Part shown: piece after piece, positions 43,594-52,683 of the stretch
Layout: every line of letters starts with the position of its first letter
Numbering within the stretch: the stretch's first letter is position 1
Source: Candidatus Physcocola equi
GTDB taxonomy: Bacteria; Bacteroidota; Bacteroidia; Bacteroidales; Paludibacteraceae
Assembly: GCA_018064855.1 (NCBI GenBank)
Contig: JAGHUM010000043.1
Coordinates: 36,289 to 100,288 of the forward strand
Length of the DNA: 64,000 bases
Direction of reading: 5' to 3'
Made by a program: the position numbers and the translations under genes
Notes under the pieces: generated by a model
Seen by the model: the letters and a program-made list of their open reading frames with translations, nothing else
Database searches by the model: none
Told to the model about the DNA's origin: nothing

Positions 43594-44241
43594 TCATTTC
43601 TTTTGCACAACTATCAAATCGCCCAACTCACACTCGTAACCACCGCCTATTCCACATAAGTAGCATTTGTAGCCTGACTTTGGGATTTCAATAAAACAAT
43701 TCCATGCTGAAACTTTTGATACTTCATAACCAGGATCCAAACATAGTAACTTCGAGATTCTATCTTCCGTATCACATTCATACCCTATACAAACCAACGC
43801 ATGACCATTGGTTATATTGTTGTCAGAATAAGTAACACTAATAATAACAGGCAATTTGTCATCAATCATTTGAGAAATATAATGAGGATGACTGTTATTA
43901 CTTGGATATCTGTGACGTACGTCAAGTTCTGGGCAGTGATCTTTCAGCAATTTTGTAAGAACTGTATAACTAAATCCTTCACGCACCAAACCTCTATCTT
44001 CAAATAAACTTTGTAAGAATTTTCCCTTTGATGTTCGACTATCTATAGGATTATATATTTGTAAATCTTCATCTTTTAGATACCCCAAAATTAACAAATC
44101 CATAATAGTTGAATATACAGCACAAGCTCCATCTAAAGATCCCTGTTGTTTATGTAAGTAAACTAACTTATCACTTGCATCTTTCACTCTTGCTCCAAAA
44201 TGATCCATCTTGATCGCATCCAATATCTTAATCAAGCTCAT
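43594..44241 (-). CDS. Papain-like putative cysteine peptidase (C39-like fold)
   Basis: 215 residues, no signal peptide. It carries the papain-like triad in order: Gln33 and Cys40 in QQGSLDGACAVYSTIMDLL, His147 in NGHALVCIGYE, and Asp169 in LCLDPGYE. This resembles C39/C39_2 peptidases, which cleave double-glycine leaders or act as toxins or effectors. No ABC transporter, leader-peptide substrate or immunity gene is adjacent. It lies 68 bases downstream of a small acidic protein gene and converges with umuC. AT-rich codon use. Catalytic-fold assignment is from motifs only; substrate unknown. Confidence 0.6.
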   Translation of the reverse strand: MSLIKILDAIKMDHFGARVKDASDKLVYLHKQQGSLDGACAVYSTIMDLLILGYLKDEDLQIYNPIDSRTSKGKFLQSLFEDRGLVREGFSYTVLTKLLKDHCPELDVRHRYPSNNSHPHYISQMIDDKLPVIISVTYSDNNITNGHALVCIGYECDTEDRISKLLCLDPGYEVSKVSAWNCFIEIPKSGYKCYLCGIGGGYECELGDLIVVQKK

Positions 44242-44309
44242 ATTATCAGTTTTATATATTACACATTACCAACTACAATGTTATCTTATAAGTTCTTAAC
44301 ATATGCTAA

Positions 44310-44534
44310 TTATATATCATTATCCCTTCTCTCCGGGCCCTCATCCTCTTCATCATCAGACGAGTTGGGAGCATCAGGTATATCTTCTAAATCAATTCCG
44401 TCCATAGCCTTGGCATCCTCCAACGCCTGCACCTCAAGGAGTTTCTCCATCATGCTGTAGCGTTCAAGGTTCTCAAAGCCCTCAATGTTCCCAAGGTCAA
44501 ACCGACCTTTGGGTGATGACGGGTTATTCCCCAT
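44310..44534 (-). CDS. Small acidic protein, possible partner of the cysteine-peptidase-like protein
   Basis: 74 residues, no membrane segment. A short Gly/Pro start (MGNNPSSPKGRFDLGN), a helical middle (FENLERYSMMEKLLEVQALEDAKAMD) and a strongly acidic C-terminus (SSDDEEDEGPERRDNDI). GC content is higher than in the peptidase gene. It starts 24 bases after the lpxB stop. A regulator, inhibitor or substrate of the peptidase-like protein is possible but nothing in the sequence proves it. Confidence 0.5.
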   Translation of the reverse strand: MGNNPSSPKGRFDLGNIEGFENLERYSMMEKLLEVQALEDAKAMDGIDLEDIPDAPNSSDDEEDEGPERRDNDI

Positions 44535-44558
44535 TCGGAGCTTGTCCTTATTTCCTCA

Positions 44559-45713
44559 TTAAAGTAGTGACTCAGGTTTCTCTCTAAGCCTCATCACCAT
44601 TTCCTTTGCAGCCCGCTGGCTGACAGGCTCATGTCCAAGCAGTTCAATCAAAGCATCGTAATCGGCTAACATCTGCTGACGGATGGGCGTATCGGGCAAG
44701 ATGTTGTGCAACTCCGCCTCCACATTCTCTGCCGTCATGAAATGGCAGAGCAGTTCCTTCACCACCTTCTTCCGGGCGATGAGATTCACCAACGACACAT
44801 CTTTCACTTTAATCAATCTGGTGAGCAACCAATGAACCACTTTGCCGCCACCAACATAATATACCACCACCTGCGGAGTACGCATCAAAGCCGTCTCCAA
44901 CGTGGCTGTTCCCGATGTCACCACCGCCGCACGCGCTTGTTGCAACAACTGGTAAGTCTCTCCCAACACACGTTTCACTTCATAGCCTTTGCACAACTCA
45001 TCGTAGAGCGCATCTTCAATGGATGGAGCAGCCGCAACGACCATCTGATATTCGGTAAACTTACTCGCAGCCTCCAGCATAGTGGGCAGATTGCTCTTCA
45101 ACTCACCCACCCTGCTTCCAGGCAACAACGCCAACACAGGCTTGGCAGAATCCAAGCCAACCCGCTCAGAGAACGTGGCAAAATCCTCCCCTTTGTGCGC
45201 CCTGCTTTCAACAGCATCCACACACGGATTGCCAATGTAACTCACCTCGCAACCACGCTGACCAAACCACTCGATCTCGAATGGCAATATACTGAACACC
45301 CGATCGACATATTTACGCAGACTCTTCACACGCCAAGATTTCCACGCCCATACCTTCGGAGCGATATAGTAATAAACCTTCGTGCCGGGCATTTCCTTTT
45401 TCACAAATTCCGCCACACGCAGATTAAAACTTGGATAATCGACAAGAATCACCACATCTGGGGCAAATGCAAGGATTTCCTCCTGCGCTCTCCTCTTGAT
45501 GCGCAGAATGGTTCTCAAATGGAGCGCCACATCAATGAAACCCATGTAGGCCATATCCCGGTAGTGCTGCACCAATTCCACCCCCTGCTCCTGCATAAGG
45601 TCTCCACCCAAGCCACGGAACTGGGCCTGATCATCTTCCTGCTTTAATGCTTTCACCAAGTTGCCAGCATGTAAATCTCCGCTGGCCTCACCTGCTATAA
45701 TGAAATACTTCAT
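44559..45713 (-). CDS. lpxB: Lipid-A-disaccharide synthase
   Basis: 384 residues. Condenses UDP-2,3-diacylglucosamine with lipid X to form the lipid A disaccharide, at the inner membrane. GT19 family: IAGEASGDLHAGNLV at the N-terminus, FRGLGGDLMQEQGV, YIAPKVWAWKSWRVKSLRK, ALLPGSRVGELKSNLP and TSGTATLETALMRTPQVVVYYVG. Full length. Downstream of surE and a membrane protein gene, an arrangement frequent in Bacteroidales. Confidence 0.96.
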   Translation of the reverse strand: MKYFIIAGEASGDLHAGNLVKALKQEDDQAQFRGLGGDLMQEQGVELVQHYRDMAYMGFIDVALHLRTILRIKRRAQEEILAFAPDVVILVDYPSFNLRVAEFVKKEMPGTKVYYYIAPKVWAWKSWRVKSLRKYVDRVFSILPFEIEWFGQRGCEVSYIGNPCVDAVESRAHKGEDFATFSERVGLDSAKPVLALLPGSRVGELKSNLPTMLEAASKFTEYQMVVAAAPSIEDALYDELCKGYEVKRVLGETYQLLQQARAAVVTSGTATLETALMRTPQVVVYYVGGGKVVHWLLTRLIKVKDVSLVNLIARKKVVKELLCHFMTAENVEAELHNILPDTPIRQQMLADYDALIELLGHEPVSQRAAKEMVMRLREKPESLL

Positions 45714-45790
45714 CGTGCGTGTGTTTAAAAAATTCTTTTACTGCCCATGAAGCAGTATAGATTTATGTGGGCTGCTTCAAAAAAATAGGT

Positions 45791-46144
45791 TTACCCCAAC
45801 TGTCTCACAAAGAAAAGACAGAAATATACCAGCGTGGCAATCGTCAGGCCCTTTCCAAGTTTCCAGCGTTCACTCTTATACACCCAAAAGAATGCAATGA
45901 GATTGGGCATCACACTCATTACGAAAGTAAAAGTATAAGACGGATGATTGCATCGCCACAAGAAGGTAAACAGCCTTTCTACAGTGGTAAAAATAAACAA
46001 CTTAGATACCAAAAGAATACCTATCAACGTTGCCAACGGCAAAATGAAAAAGATGACTGCACCCAACCACATATTATTGAAAGAATGTGGTTCTCCATCG
46101 TAATAGTGCTCTTTTTTCTCGTCGGAAAAATCTTCAAAAGCCAT
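45791..46144 (-). CDS. Predicted membrane protein between surE and lpxB
   Basis: 117 residues; hydrophilic start (FEDFSDEKKEHYYDGEPHSF) and three hydrophobic segments (about 27-52, 71-88 and 97-113). No named family. It begins 9 bases after surE and lies 77 bases before lpxB, so it is part of that transcript; conservation of this position is recalled for Bacteroidales but the function is unknown. Confidence 0.65.
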   Translation of the reverse strand: MAFEDFSDEKKEHYYDGEPHSFNNMWLGAVIFFILPLATLIGILLVSKLFIFTTVERLFTFLWRCNHPSYTFTFVMSVMPNLIAFFWVYKSERWKLGKGLTIATLVYFCLFFVRQLG

Positions 46145-46153
46145 ACGTTTATA

Positions 46154-46933
46154 TTATAATGTTTGTTTTTTTGTTTTCAAAAAATCGAAATCAGTTGTGA
46201 GCAATCTCACCGGCACACACACACCATGATGCTGCGCCATTTCATATTCGTCTGTTCCCGGTGACTGCGGATTCAGGCAGATGAAATCGCCTTCCAAAGC
46301 AAACACCTGATCACCATTTTCGTCCACACCCACCTGGCGGAACTCATTTATCCACTTACAATGCGCCTCCTCTGCCCAGCGAATCGGTCCATCCAAACGC
46401 CCTGGAGGGAAATTCACATTCAGATACACAAATTCAGGCAAAACCAATTCCTTGTTCAGCAGTTGCTTCACCAAACCGGCAACCAACGGCAAACCCGGAG
46501 CATAATCAATCTCGGTATCGGGTGCGAAGCATTGCGAGATACCCACCGAAGGAATGCCATTGACACACCCTTCACGCGCAGCGCCCATCGTACCCGAATA
46601 CACAATGTTGACCGCGCTGTTGGAACCCTTGTTTATCCCCGACAAAACCAAGTCTGGTTTACGGTCTTTGCAAACAGTATAAAACGCCAACTTGACGCAA
46701 TCCACCGGTGTACCATTCACGGAATAGATCTGCACGCCCGGCCTTTCATATCGTTTTTTCAAAATCAGACGTGCATCGGCAGTAGAGATAGAACTTGACT
46801 TGCCACTCTGCTGCACATCCGGAGCAAGCACAATCACGTCGGCGAGAGGGGAGACCGTCTCCACCAACAAGCGAAGGCCCTCGGCCAGATAGCCGTCATC
46901 ATTTGAGATTAGGATAAGGGGTCTTGGGTTCAT
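46154..46933 (-). CDS. surE: 5'/3'-nucleotidase SurE
   Basis: 259 residues. Metal-dependent nucleoside monophosphatase. ISNDDGYLAEGLRLL supplies the two metal-binding Asp; LAPDVQQSGKSSSIS, VNGTPVDCVKLAF, DLVLSGINKGSNSAVNIVYSGTMGAAREG and the C-terminal VNFPP loop are all SurE motifs. Full length, 44 bases after the PaaK-type ligase gene. Confidence 0.95.
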   Translation of the reverse strand: MNPRPLILISNDDGYLAEGLRLLVETVSPLADVIVLAPDVQQSGKSSSISTADARLILKKRYERPGVQIYSVNGTPVDCVKLAFYTVCKDRKPDLVLSGINKGSNSAVNIVYSGTMGAAREGCVNGIPSVGISQCFAPDTEIDYAPGLPLVAGLVKQLLNKELVLPEFVYLNVNFPPGRLDGPIRWAEEAHCKWINEFRQVGVDENGDQVFALEGDFICLNPQSPGTDEYEMAQHHGVCVPVRLLTTDFDFLKTKKQTL

Positions 46934-46977
46934 ATTTGGAAATGTTTAAAGGGCTGCACAAGACATTGCAAGTGCTG

Positions 46978-48288
46978 TTAAATGGTTTTCTTTCTTAAGT
47001 CGATAAACTTGATTGGTTTGCGGCTCATTTGTGGGAACTGAATCGAACGGATCGCATCTGGAGTTTCAAACACGATTTTTGGAGCCACACGCATTTTGGC
47101 ACGGAACTGGTCTTTCAACGCTTTTTCAAACGCCTCAGTTGCATTGTCCGTACCTACTCTGACCGTCACCTCATCGGTACCCAAATCGTTGGTGCTGACC
47201 TCGATCACATAACCAGCCAAGCCGTTCATGCCATCGAGCACATCGGAAATGGAAGAAGGGAAGATCGTCGTACCCTTGAGTTTGATCATTTGTCCCTTTC
47301 TGCCAAGCACCGAACTCAAGCGCATGGTATTTCTGCCACATTTGCAAGGTTCAATATGATGGTAACAAACATCACCCGTTTTGAAACGCACCAAAGGCAC
47401 GCCCTCGATACCCAACGATGTGATGGTCACCTCACCAGGTTGATCATCGGCAACAGGCTGATTGTTTTCATCCAAAAACTCCACCACGATCAACTCTGGC
47501 TGATGATGTCCGCCACAACCACATTCACATTCAGAGAAACCTGTCTGCATTTCGGTTGAGGCGTAAGTAGTGAAAAGTTGGAGTTCAGGCCATCGATCGT
47601 GAATGCGTTGGCTCAGCACTGTGTATGAAAAATCCGGATTGCGCAACGACTCACCAATACAAACCGCTTTTTTCAACGAGCAGTTATGATAATCGATGCC
47701 ATGTGCTTCCGCATAGTCGATCAATTTCATCAGGAAAGACGGCACCACCATAGCCACCGTTGGTTTCACGCGGTTGATGGTATCCCACTGCAATTCCGGG
47801 ATACCATTGCCCACACGCACAACACCAGCACCCAATTCCACAGCGCCGAGGAAATAAGCCAAACCAGCCATAAAACGTCGGTCGATGGTGGTCATTTCCT
47901 GAATGATGTCGCTGGTAGTCAGTTTTGCGGCGCGGAAAGTCAGTTCCTCGTTGTAAGCCAAACGGTCGAGGTCATTTTTTGTCAATCCGATAATCACGGG
48001 ATCTCCCATCGTGCCGCTAGTAGTGACAATATCGGTAATCTGCTCCATTGGAACGCAGAAGAAATCCTTATTATGGAGTTGAAGATCTTGCTTCGTGGTA
48101 ACAGGAATGCGCTGCAAATCGGCAACCGTCTTAATCGAAGATGGATCAATATTGTTTTCAGCAAAGATGCGTTTGTAGTAAGGAGAATTGGCAGCCACAT
48201 AAGCAATGGTCTGTTGCAAACGCTTGTTTTGTTCCTGAGCGATTTCCTCACGACTCAAGAACTGTATTTCCGGATGTTTTTCAAACAT
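46978..48288 (-). CDS. Phenylacetate-CoA ligase family AMP-forming enzyme
   Basis: 436 residues, PaaK length. Adenylate-forming CoA ligase: P-loop TTSGTMGDPVIIG, the VPSFLMKL and FTTYASTEMQTGFSECECGCGGHHQPE region with clustered cysteines, VRFKTGDVCYHHIEPCKCGRNTMRLSSVLGRKGQMIKLKGTTIFP, and a C-terminal lid domain (PAA_CoA_ligase C). Bacteroidota versions often act with indolepyruvate ferredoxin oxidoreductase on arylacetates, but those genes are not here. It sits between the C45-type gene and surE in a co-directional run. Confidence 0.88.
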   Translation of the reverse strand: MFEKHPEIQFLSREEIAQEQNKRLQQTIAYVAANSPYYKRIFAENNIDPSSIKTVADLQRIPVTTKQDLQLHNKDFFCVPMEQITDIVTTSGTMGDPVIIGLTKNDLDRLAYNEELTFRAAKLTTSDIIQEMTTIDRRFMAGLAYFLGAVELGAGVVRVGNGIPELQWDTINRVKPTVAMVVPSFLMKLIDYAEAHGIDYHNCSLKKAVCIGESLRNPDFSYTVLSQRIHDRWPELQLFTTYASTEMQTGFSECECGCGGHHQPELIVVEFLDENNQPVADDQPGEVTITSLGIEGVPLVRFKTGDVCYHHIEPCKCGRNTMRLSSVLGRKGQMIKLKGTTIFPSSISDVLDGMNGLAGYVIEVSTNDLGTDEVTVRVGTDNATEAFEKALKDQFRAKMRVAPKIVFETPDAIRSIQFPQMSRKPIKFIDLRKKTI

Positions 48289-48330
48289 AGCAATCAGTAT
48301 ATTATTGCGATAAAGTTACGAAAAAAGACG

Positions 48331-50016
48331 TTAATAGTGACTGAGTTTCCAGTTTATTCGTTCTTCTTCCGCTTTTTTTGGTATATCAAATTGTAACGCT
48401 TTTTTCCAAAAAGCCTTGGCTGCAACCGTATCACGTTTTTGCATATAAGCGTCGCCCGCCAGGTCATAGGCAAGATAATAGCGAGGATTTAGAGCCACGA
48501 AATCAGCGATTTCCGCATCAGTGCAATCCGTTTTCAGCAGTGTTTTCTTTCTTTCACGGAACTGAAGATAGTTCTGAAATTCAATGCTTTTAATAAAAAC
48601 GGAATCAGCGGCAATAGTCAGAGAGTCCACTAAGACAGGCAAAGAAGCGGATGTGGAATCGTTCGTGAAAACCTTTGTCAAATCATAAGCCACAAATGCG
48701 CCTTCCTGCCAAGGTGCTGTGCTCACCCACATCATTCTCCTTTCGGGAGCGAAAACAACAGAATGATGTCCCAACAACTGGTTTAGCGCCTTTTCATTGC
48801 CCAGACCGATTACTGAGTCGCCCAAGCCACATTTGTCGCGCAAAATTTGCGCCGCTTTCTGCGGATTCAGCGGAGCATACCTGTGAATCAACTCCTGCGC
48901 ACGTTTCTGCCGGAACGGGCTGTCGCTGTTGGCAATGTTTTCCTTATTGCCTTCATCTTCCTTGAAGACTTCACTTTGATAATGATTGGCACAAACTATC
49001 CAACCTTGTTTTTTATCCACGCTATAGTAACCCGTCGTATCCACACCTTTCTCTATTATCTCAGCACAGCCATCGGCAGCGGAGCCAATCAAAATCGATT
49101 CCGACACAAAGGTCTTTGCCTTTGCCAAAGCACGAGCTTCATCTATGTTGTGCGCATATTGCAAAATGTGTCGGGCTAAAAGCGAGATGGGGCAAGCCGC
49201 AGAAGTTGGCATGCTTGATTTCGCTGCATTGATAGTCACCGTCACGCCAGCCATGTTCATACCAGAGCAAACGCCCGTCATTCCCGGCCATGTGACCATA
49301 GCAAACGGAACGCCACTGTCTGGATTGAAGAACGCCACCATTTTGTTTTCCGCAAAAGCGTCGCCCACATAAAAGTCGAAGTTTCTTCCGACAATCAGTT
49401 CATTGTTTTCACTTTCACCACCCCAAGTGGCAAACGAAGTGCAACCGACGAGCATATAATCCTGCATGGCATGGCCAAGGTCGTGTGCCGCATGGAAATT
49501 GAGTTGCCGCTCATAGGGTGAGCCGACATAGTCGAACTCAGGAGAGCAGGCTTTCGACATGGCAAATATTTCCTCTTGGTTTTCCTCCCACACGAAATCC
49601 GGCAGATCTTTGTTGAAGAAACGGATCATGTATTTCAGGAATTTCTGATAATCACGGTTAGGCACCAATTCATCAATTTGATTCATGAAAACCTTTTCCT
49701 GATGATACAGCAGACTGTCGCAGAGTTGACCGAAAGCATAGCCACGCTCCTTTGCCGAGCCGTTCACTCTCATTTCCCACAATCCATACTTGTTCTTTGT
49801 CAGCCAGTTGTCGCCCATCCTGCGGACTTTCTCTCCTGTTGGCAAAACACCCTCGCAAACTTTCTGTGTGCAGTTTACAGAGGTGTCGGCAGGATTGTCA
49901 ATGGAAATGGAACCGCAATAAACAGAGAATGCTGCAATGCTCACCACTAAGATGAGCAGCAGCAGTCCCAATGCCTTTAAGGTCCACTTTATGGTAGTTG
50001 CTAAAAATTTCAACAT
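48331..50016 (-). CDS. C45-type autoproteolytic acyltransferase/hydrolase (AAT-like), TPR-like tail
   Basis: 561 residues from the ATG at 50016; a GTG at 50028 would overlap hisF by 4 bases but gives a less natural start. N-terminal membrane segment (about 8-33), then an Ntn-hydrolase domain like isopenicillin N acyltransferase: ...YMLVGCTSFATWGG gives the candidate nucleophile Cys exposed by self-cleavage, followed by NELIVGRNFDFYVGD and TWPGMTGVCSGMNMAGVTVTINAAKS. The C-terminal ~90 residues are helical and TPR-like (LNPRYYLAYDLAGDAYMQKRD). Relatives make or cleave amide bonds between acyl groups and amines. The substrate is unknown; the adjacent CoA ligase could supply an acyl-CoA (inference). 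Confidence 0.8.
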   Translation of the reverse strand: MLKFLATTIKWTLKALGLLLLILVVSIAAFSVYCGSISIDNPADTSVNCTQKVCEGVLPTGEKVRRMGDNWLTKNKYGLWEMRVNGSAKERGYAFGQLCDSLLYHQEKVFMNQIDELVPNRDYQKFLKYMIRFFNKDLPDFVWEENQEEIFAMSKACSPEFDYVGSPYERQLNFHAAHDLGHAMQDYMLVGCTSFATWGGESENNELIVGRNFDFYVGDAFAENKMVAFFNPDSGVPFAMVTWPGMTGVCSGMNMAGVTVTINAAKSSMPTSAACPISLLARHILQYAHNIDEARALAKAKTFVSESILIGSAADGCAEIIEKGVDTTGYYSVDKKQGWIVCANHYQSEVFKEDEGNKENIANSDSPFRQKRAQELIHRYAPLNPQKAAQILRDKCGLGDSVIGLGNEKALNQLLGHHSVVFAPERRMMWVSTAPWQEGAFVAYDLTKVFTNDSTSASLPVLVDSLTIAADSVFIKSIEFQNYLQFRERKKTLLKTDCTDAEIADFVALNPRYYLAYDLAGDAYMQKRDTVAAKAFWKKALQFDIPKKAEEERINWKLSHY

Positions 50017-50024
50017 AATGCAGT

Positions 50025-50786
50025 TCACACGATTCTCATCGGAATGTTTTCCTTTGCCAGATAATTTTTCAAATCCGGGATGGCGATTTCATGAAAATGG
50101 AAGATGCTGGCAGCGAGAGCCGCGTCTGCCTTGCCTGCGATAAACACATCTTTGAAATGTTCCATTTTCCCCGCACCTCCGGATGCGATTACCGGGATGG
50201 AAAGACTTTCACTCAAACGCGCAAGGGCTTCGTTGGCAAACCCCTGTTTCACGCCGTCGTGGTCCATGCTGGTAAACAAAATCTCACCGGCGCCACGTTC
50301 CTGCGCTTCCTTCGCCCACTCAAAAAGAGTGCGGTCAGTTGGCACACGGCCTCCGTTCAAATAGCAGGTCCACACACCATCTTCGCCACACTTGGCATCA
50401 ATAGCGACCGTGCAAACCTGACTGCCAAACTGCTTTGCCACTTCGCTGATCAAATCGGGATTCTTGATGGCGGCAGAGTTGATGCTCACCTTGTCAGCCC
50501 CGGCGCAAAGCAATGTATCCACGTCTTTCAGTTCGTGGATTCCCCCGCCAACAGTGAAAGGAATACTGATATGGCGAGCGATGCGCGTTACCAGTTCGGA
50601 GAAGGTTTTGCGTCCCTCATGGCTGGCAGTGATGTCGAGAAACACCAGTTCATCAGCCCCTTGACGGCTGTATTCCGCTCCCAATTCCACCGGGTCTCCC
50701 ACATTTTGGATGTTGAGGAAATTGACGCCCTTAACGGTTTGTCCGTTCTTAATATCGAGACAAGGTATGATTCGTTTTGCTAACAT
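50025..50786 (-). CDS. hisF: Imidazole glycerol phosphate synthase subunit HisF
   Basis: 253 residues, full-length TIM barrel. Cyclase subunit of histidine biosynthesis. Catalytic Asp in [19 protein letters not shown] and the second Asp in [13 protein letters not shown], with phosphate loops [20 protein letters not shown] and [11 protein letters not shown]. It lies 47 bases after hisH; hisA, usually between them in Bacteroidales, is not here. Confidence 0.97.
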   Translation of the reverse strand: MLAKRIIPCLDIKNGQTVKGVNFLNIQNVGDPVELGAEYSRQGADELVFLDITASHEGRKTFSELVTRIARHISIPFTVGGGIHELKDVDTLLCAGADKVSINSAAIKNPDLISEVAKQFGSQVCTVAIDAKCGEDGVWTCYLNGGRVPTDRTLFEWAKEAQERGAGEILFTSMDHDGVKQGFANEALARLSESLSIPVIASGGAGKMEHFKDVFIAGKADAALAASIFHFHEIAIPDLKNYLAKENIPMRIV

Positions 50787-50833
50787 AATCTTAAATAGAT
50801 GTCACCTAAAATCAAAAAAACTCAACACAAAGA

Positions 50834-51436
50834 TTAGAGTTCCAAAAAGTTTTTTAAGAGGATTTCACCAAGCGCTCCGCTTTTTTCCGGGTGAAACTGC
50901 ACAGCATAAAAGTTATCGCGGTGCAAAGCGGCGCTGTAGTCGTTGATATAGTTGGTTGTAGCAATCGTGTTTTTACCAACCGACGCATAATAACTATGCA
51001 CATAGTAAAAATACGGATCGTCAGGAAGTCCTTTGAAAAGAGGGCACCCCGACTGAGGTGCGATTGTATTCCAACCCATGTGGGGCACTTTGCTGATTTG
51101 CTCATTTGGAATGAACTTCTGCACTGTCTCCTCAAATATGCCAAGGCAATCGACCTTGCCATTGTCTGCTTCGGTGCTGCTCTTGCACATCAACTGCATG
51201 CCGATGCAGATGCCCAATACTGGTTGTTTCAAATCGACAATCAGTTCATCGAGTTTATGCTCGCGAAGATACTTCATGGTGGTTTCCGCCTCCCCCACAC
51301 CTGGGAAAATCACCTTGTCGGCAGACTTGATGATTTCAGGGTCTCCGGTTATTTCCGCTTCCGCGCCAATACGTTTCATGGCGTTGTCAACCGAGCGGAT
51401 ATTTCCGGCGTTGTATTTAATGATGGCAACCTTCAT
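50834..51436 (-). CDS. hisH: Imidazole glycerol phosphate synthase subunit HisH
   Basis: 200 residues. Glutamine amidotransferase subunit: nucleophile Cys in VLGICIGMQLMCKSS, His/Glu in YAVQFHPEKSGALGE, and the oxyanion strand VIFPGVGEAETTM. It supplies ammonia to HisF. It starts 26 bases after the mnmA stop, so it may depend on the mnmA promoter. Confidence 0.97.
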   Translation of the reverse strand: MKVAIIKYNAGNIRSVDNAMKRIGAEAEITGDPEIIKSADKVIFPGVGEAETTMKYLREHKLDELIVDLKQPVLGICIGMQLMCKSSTEADNGKVDCLGIFEETVQKFIPNEQISKVPHMGWNTIAPQSGCPLFKGLPDDPYFYYVHSYYASVGKNTIATTNYINDYSAALHRDNFYAVQFHPEKSGALGEILLKNFLEL

Positions 51437-51462
51437 TGCTTATTATGTTATTGATTAAAAAT

Positions 51463-52536
51463 CTAAATAGTAATTTCCCCACTGCCATAGCACAAATGAT
51501 GCTCTGCGTCGTAGAGAACGCCAAACTGACCTGGAGCTATGCCTTGGATAGGCTTATCGGCATTGATGCGATAATATTCCCCCTCTTTTTGTATCGTTCC
51601 CTGCAAAAACTCTGGAGAATGTCTGATTTTGAAACAAATGCGTGTAGATTCGCCTTCTTTCAAATCTTTCCAAGGATTGTCGGTGATAAAATGCACTTGC
51701 TGAAGCAGGAAAGATGCACTTTCATGCTGGCTCAACTCCAGTTGGTTGGAAATATATACGATGTTGTATTTCACATCTTTCTTCACCACATACCATGGTC
51801 CGCCGCCGTAACCAAGTCCATGACGCTGACCAATGGTGAAAAACCAGTAGCCTTTATGTTTGCCCATCACCTTCTTGGTGTCTATATTGATGACGTAGCC
51901 TTCCTTTTCACCCAAGAACCGGCGCACATAATCGTTGTAGTTGATCTTGCCCAAGAAACAGATGCCCTGGCTGTCTTTGCGGTGGGCAGTCACCAGTTTT
52001 TCACGTTCAGCGATTTCCCGGACCTGATGTTTATACAGGTCACCAATCGGGAACATGGCCTTGCTGACTTGCAGATAGTCGATCTGCGCCAAAAAGTCGG
52101 TTTGGTCCTTTACGGGGTCCGGGCTCGTCGAAAGCCACGTCTTCCCATCCTTTTCGGTTGTGGTCGCATAGTGCCCAGTGGCAATATAGTCGTAGGCATG
52201 ACCAGCCTTTTCTTCGAAACAACCAAATTTGATGAGTTTGTTGCACATCACATCGGGGTTAGGCGTCAATCCGGCTTTCACTTTGTCCATGGTATAAGCC
52301 ACCACTTTGTCCCAATACTCATGATGCAGATCTACGATTTCAAGTTTGCAACCGAAACGTCGGCACAAAGCAGTCGCCATCTCAAGGTCTTCCTCAGATG
52401 TGCAGTTCCAATCGGTATCTTCTTCCGGTCCGATTTTTATATAAAAGCAGTCGGGTGTATATCCTTGTTCTTTGAGTCGATAGAGCGCGACACTGCTATC
52501 TACTCCACCCGACAAAAGCAATGCTATTTTCTTCAT
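51463..52536 (-). CDS. mnmA: tRNA-specific 2-thiouridylase MnmA
   Basis: 357 residues. Thiolates U34 of Glu/Gln/Lys tRNAs. PP-loop [20 protein letters not shown], the first catalytic Cys in [13 protein letters not shown], the second in [13 protein letters not shown], plus [10 protein letters not shown]. Own promoter at 52562-52569. It heads a co-directional run that reaches hisH, hisF and beyond. Confidence 0.96.
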   Translation of the reverse strand: MKKIALLLSGGVDSSVALYRLKEQGYTPDCFYIKIGPEEDTDWNCTSEEDLEMATALCRRFGCKLEIVDLHHEYWDKVVAYTMDKVKAGLTPNPDVMCNKLIKFGCFEEKAGHAYDYIATGHYATTTEKDGKTWLSTSPDPVKDQTDFLAQIDYLQVSKAMFPIGDLYKHQVREIAEREKLVTAHRKDSQGICFLGKINYNDYVRRFLGEKEGYVINIDTKKVMGKHKGYWFFTIGQRHGLGYGGGPWYVVKKDVKYNIVYISNQLELSQHESASFLLQQVHFITDNPWKDLKEGESTRICFKIRHSPEFLQGTIQKEGEYYRINADKPIQGIAPGQFGVLYDAEHHLCYGSGEITI

Positions 52537-52561
52537 GCGGAAATGGCGAAAGTTATTTCTG

Positions 52562-52569
52562 CAAAAATA
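52562..52569 (-). promoter_or_regulatory. -7 box of mnmA
   Basis: Minus strand TATTTTTG, 25 bases upstream of the mnmA ATG. Confidence 0.55.
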
Positions 52570-52683
52570 CAGAAAAATATGGACTTAAGCACCTTTCGTT
52601 CTATGATTAGCACTGTTTTTCACTCAATATCCCCCAATTACAAACATATAGATACTATCTTCCTTTCGTAGGATATTCCATCA

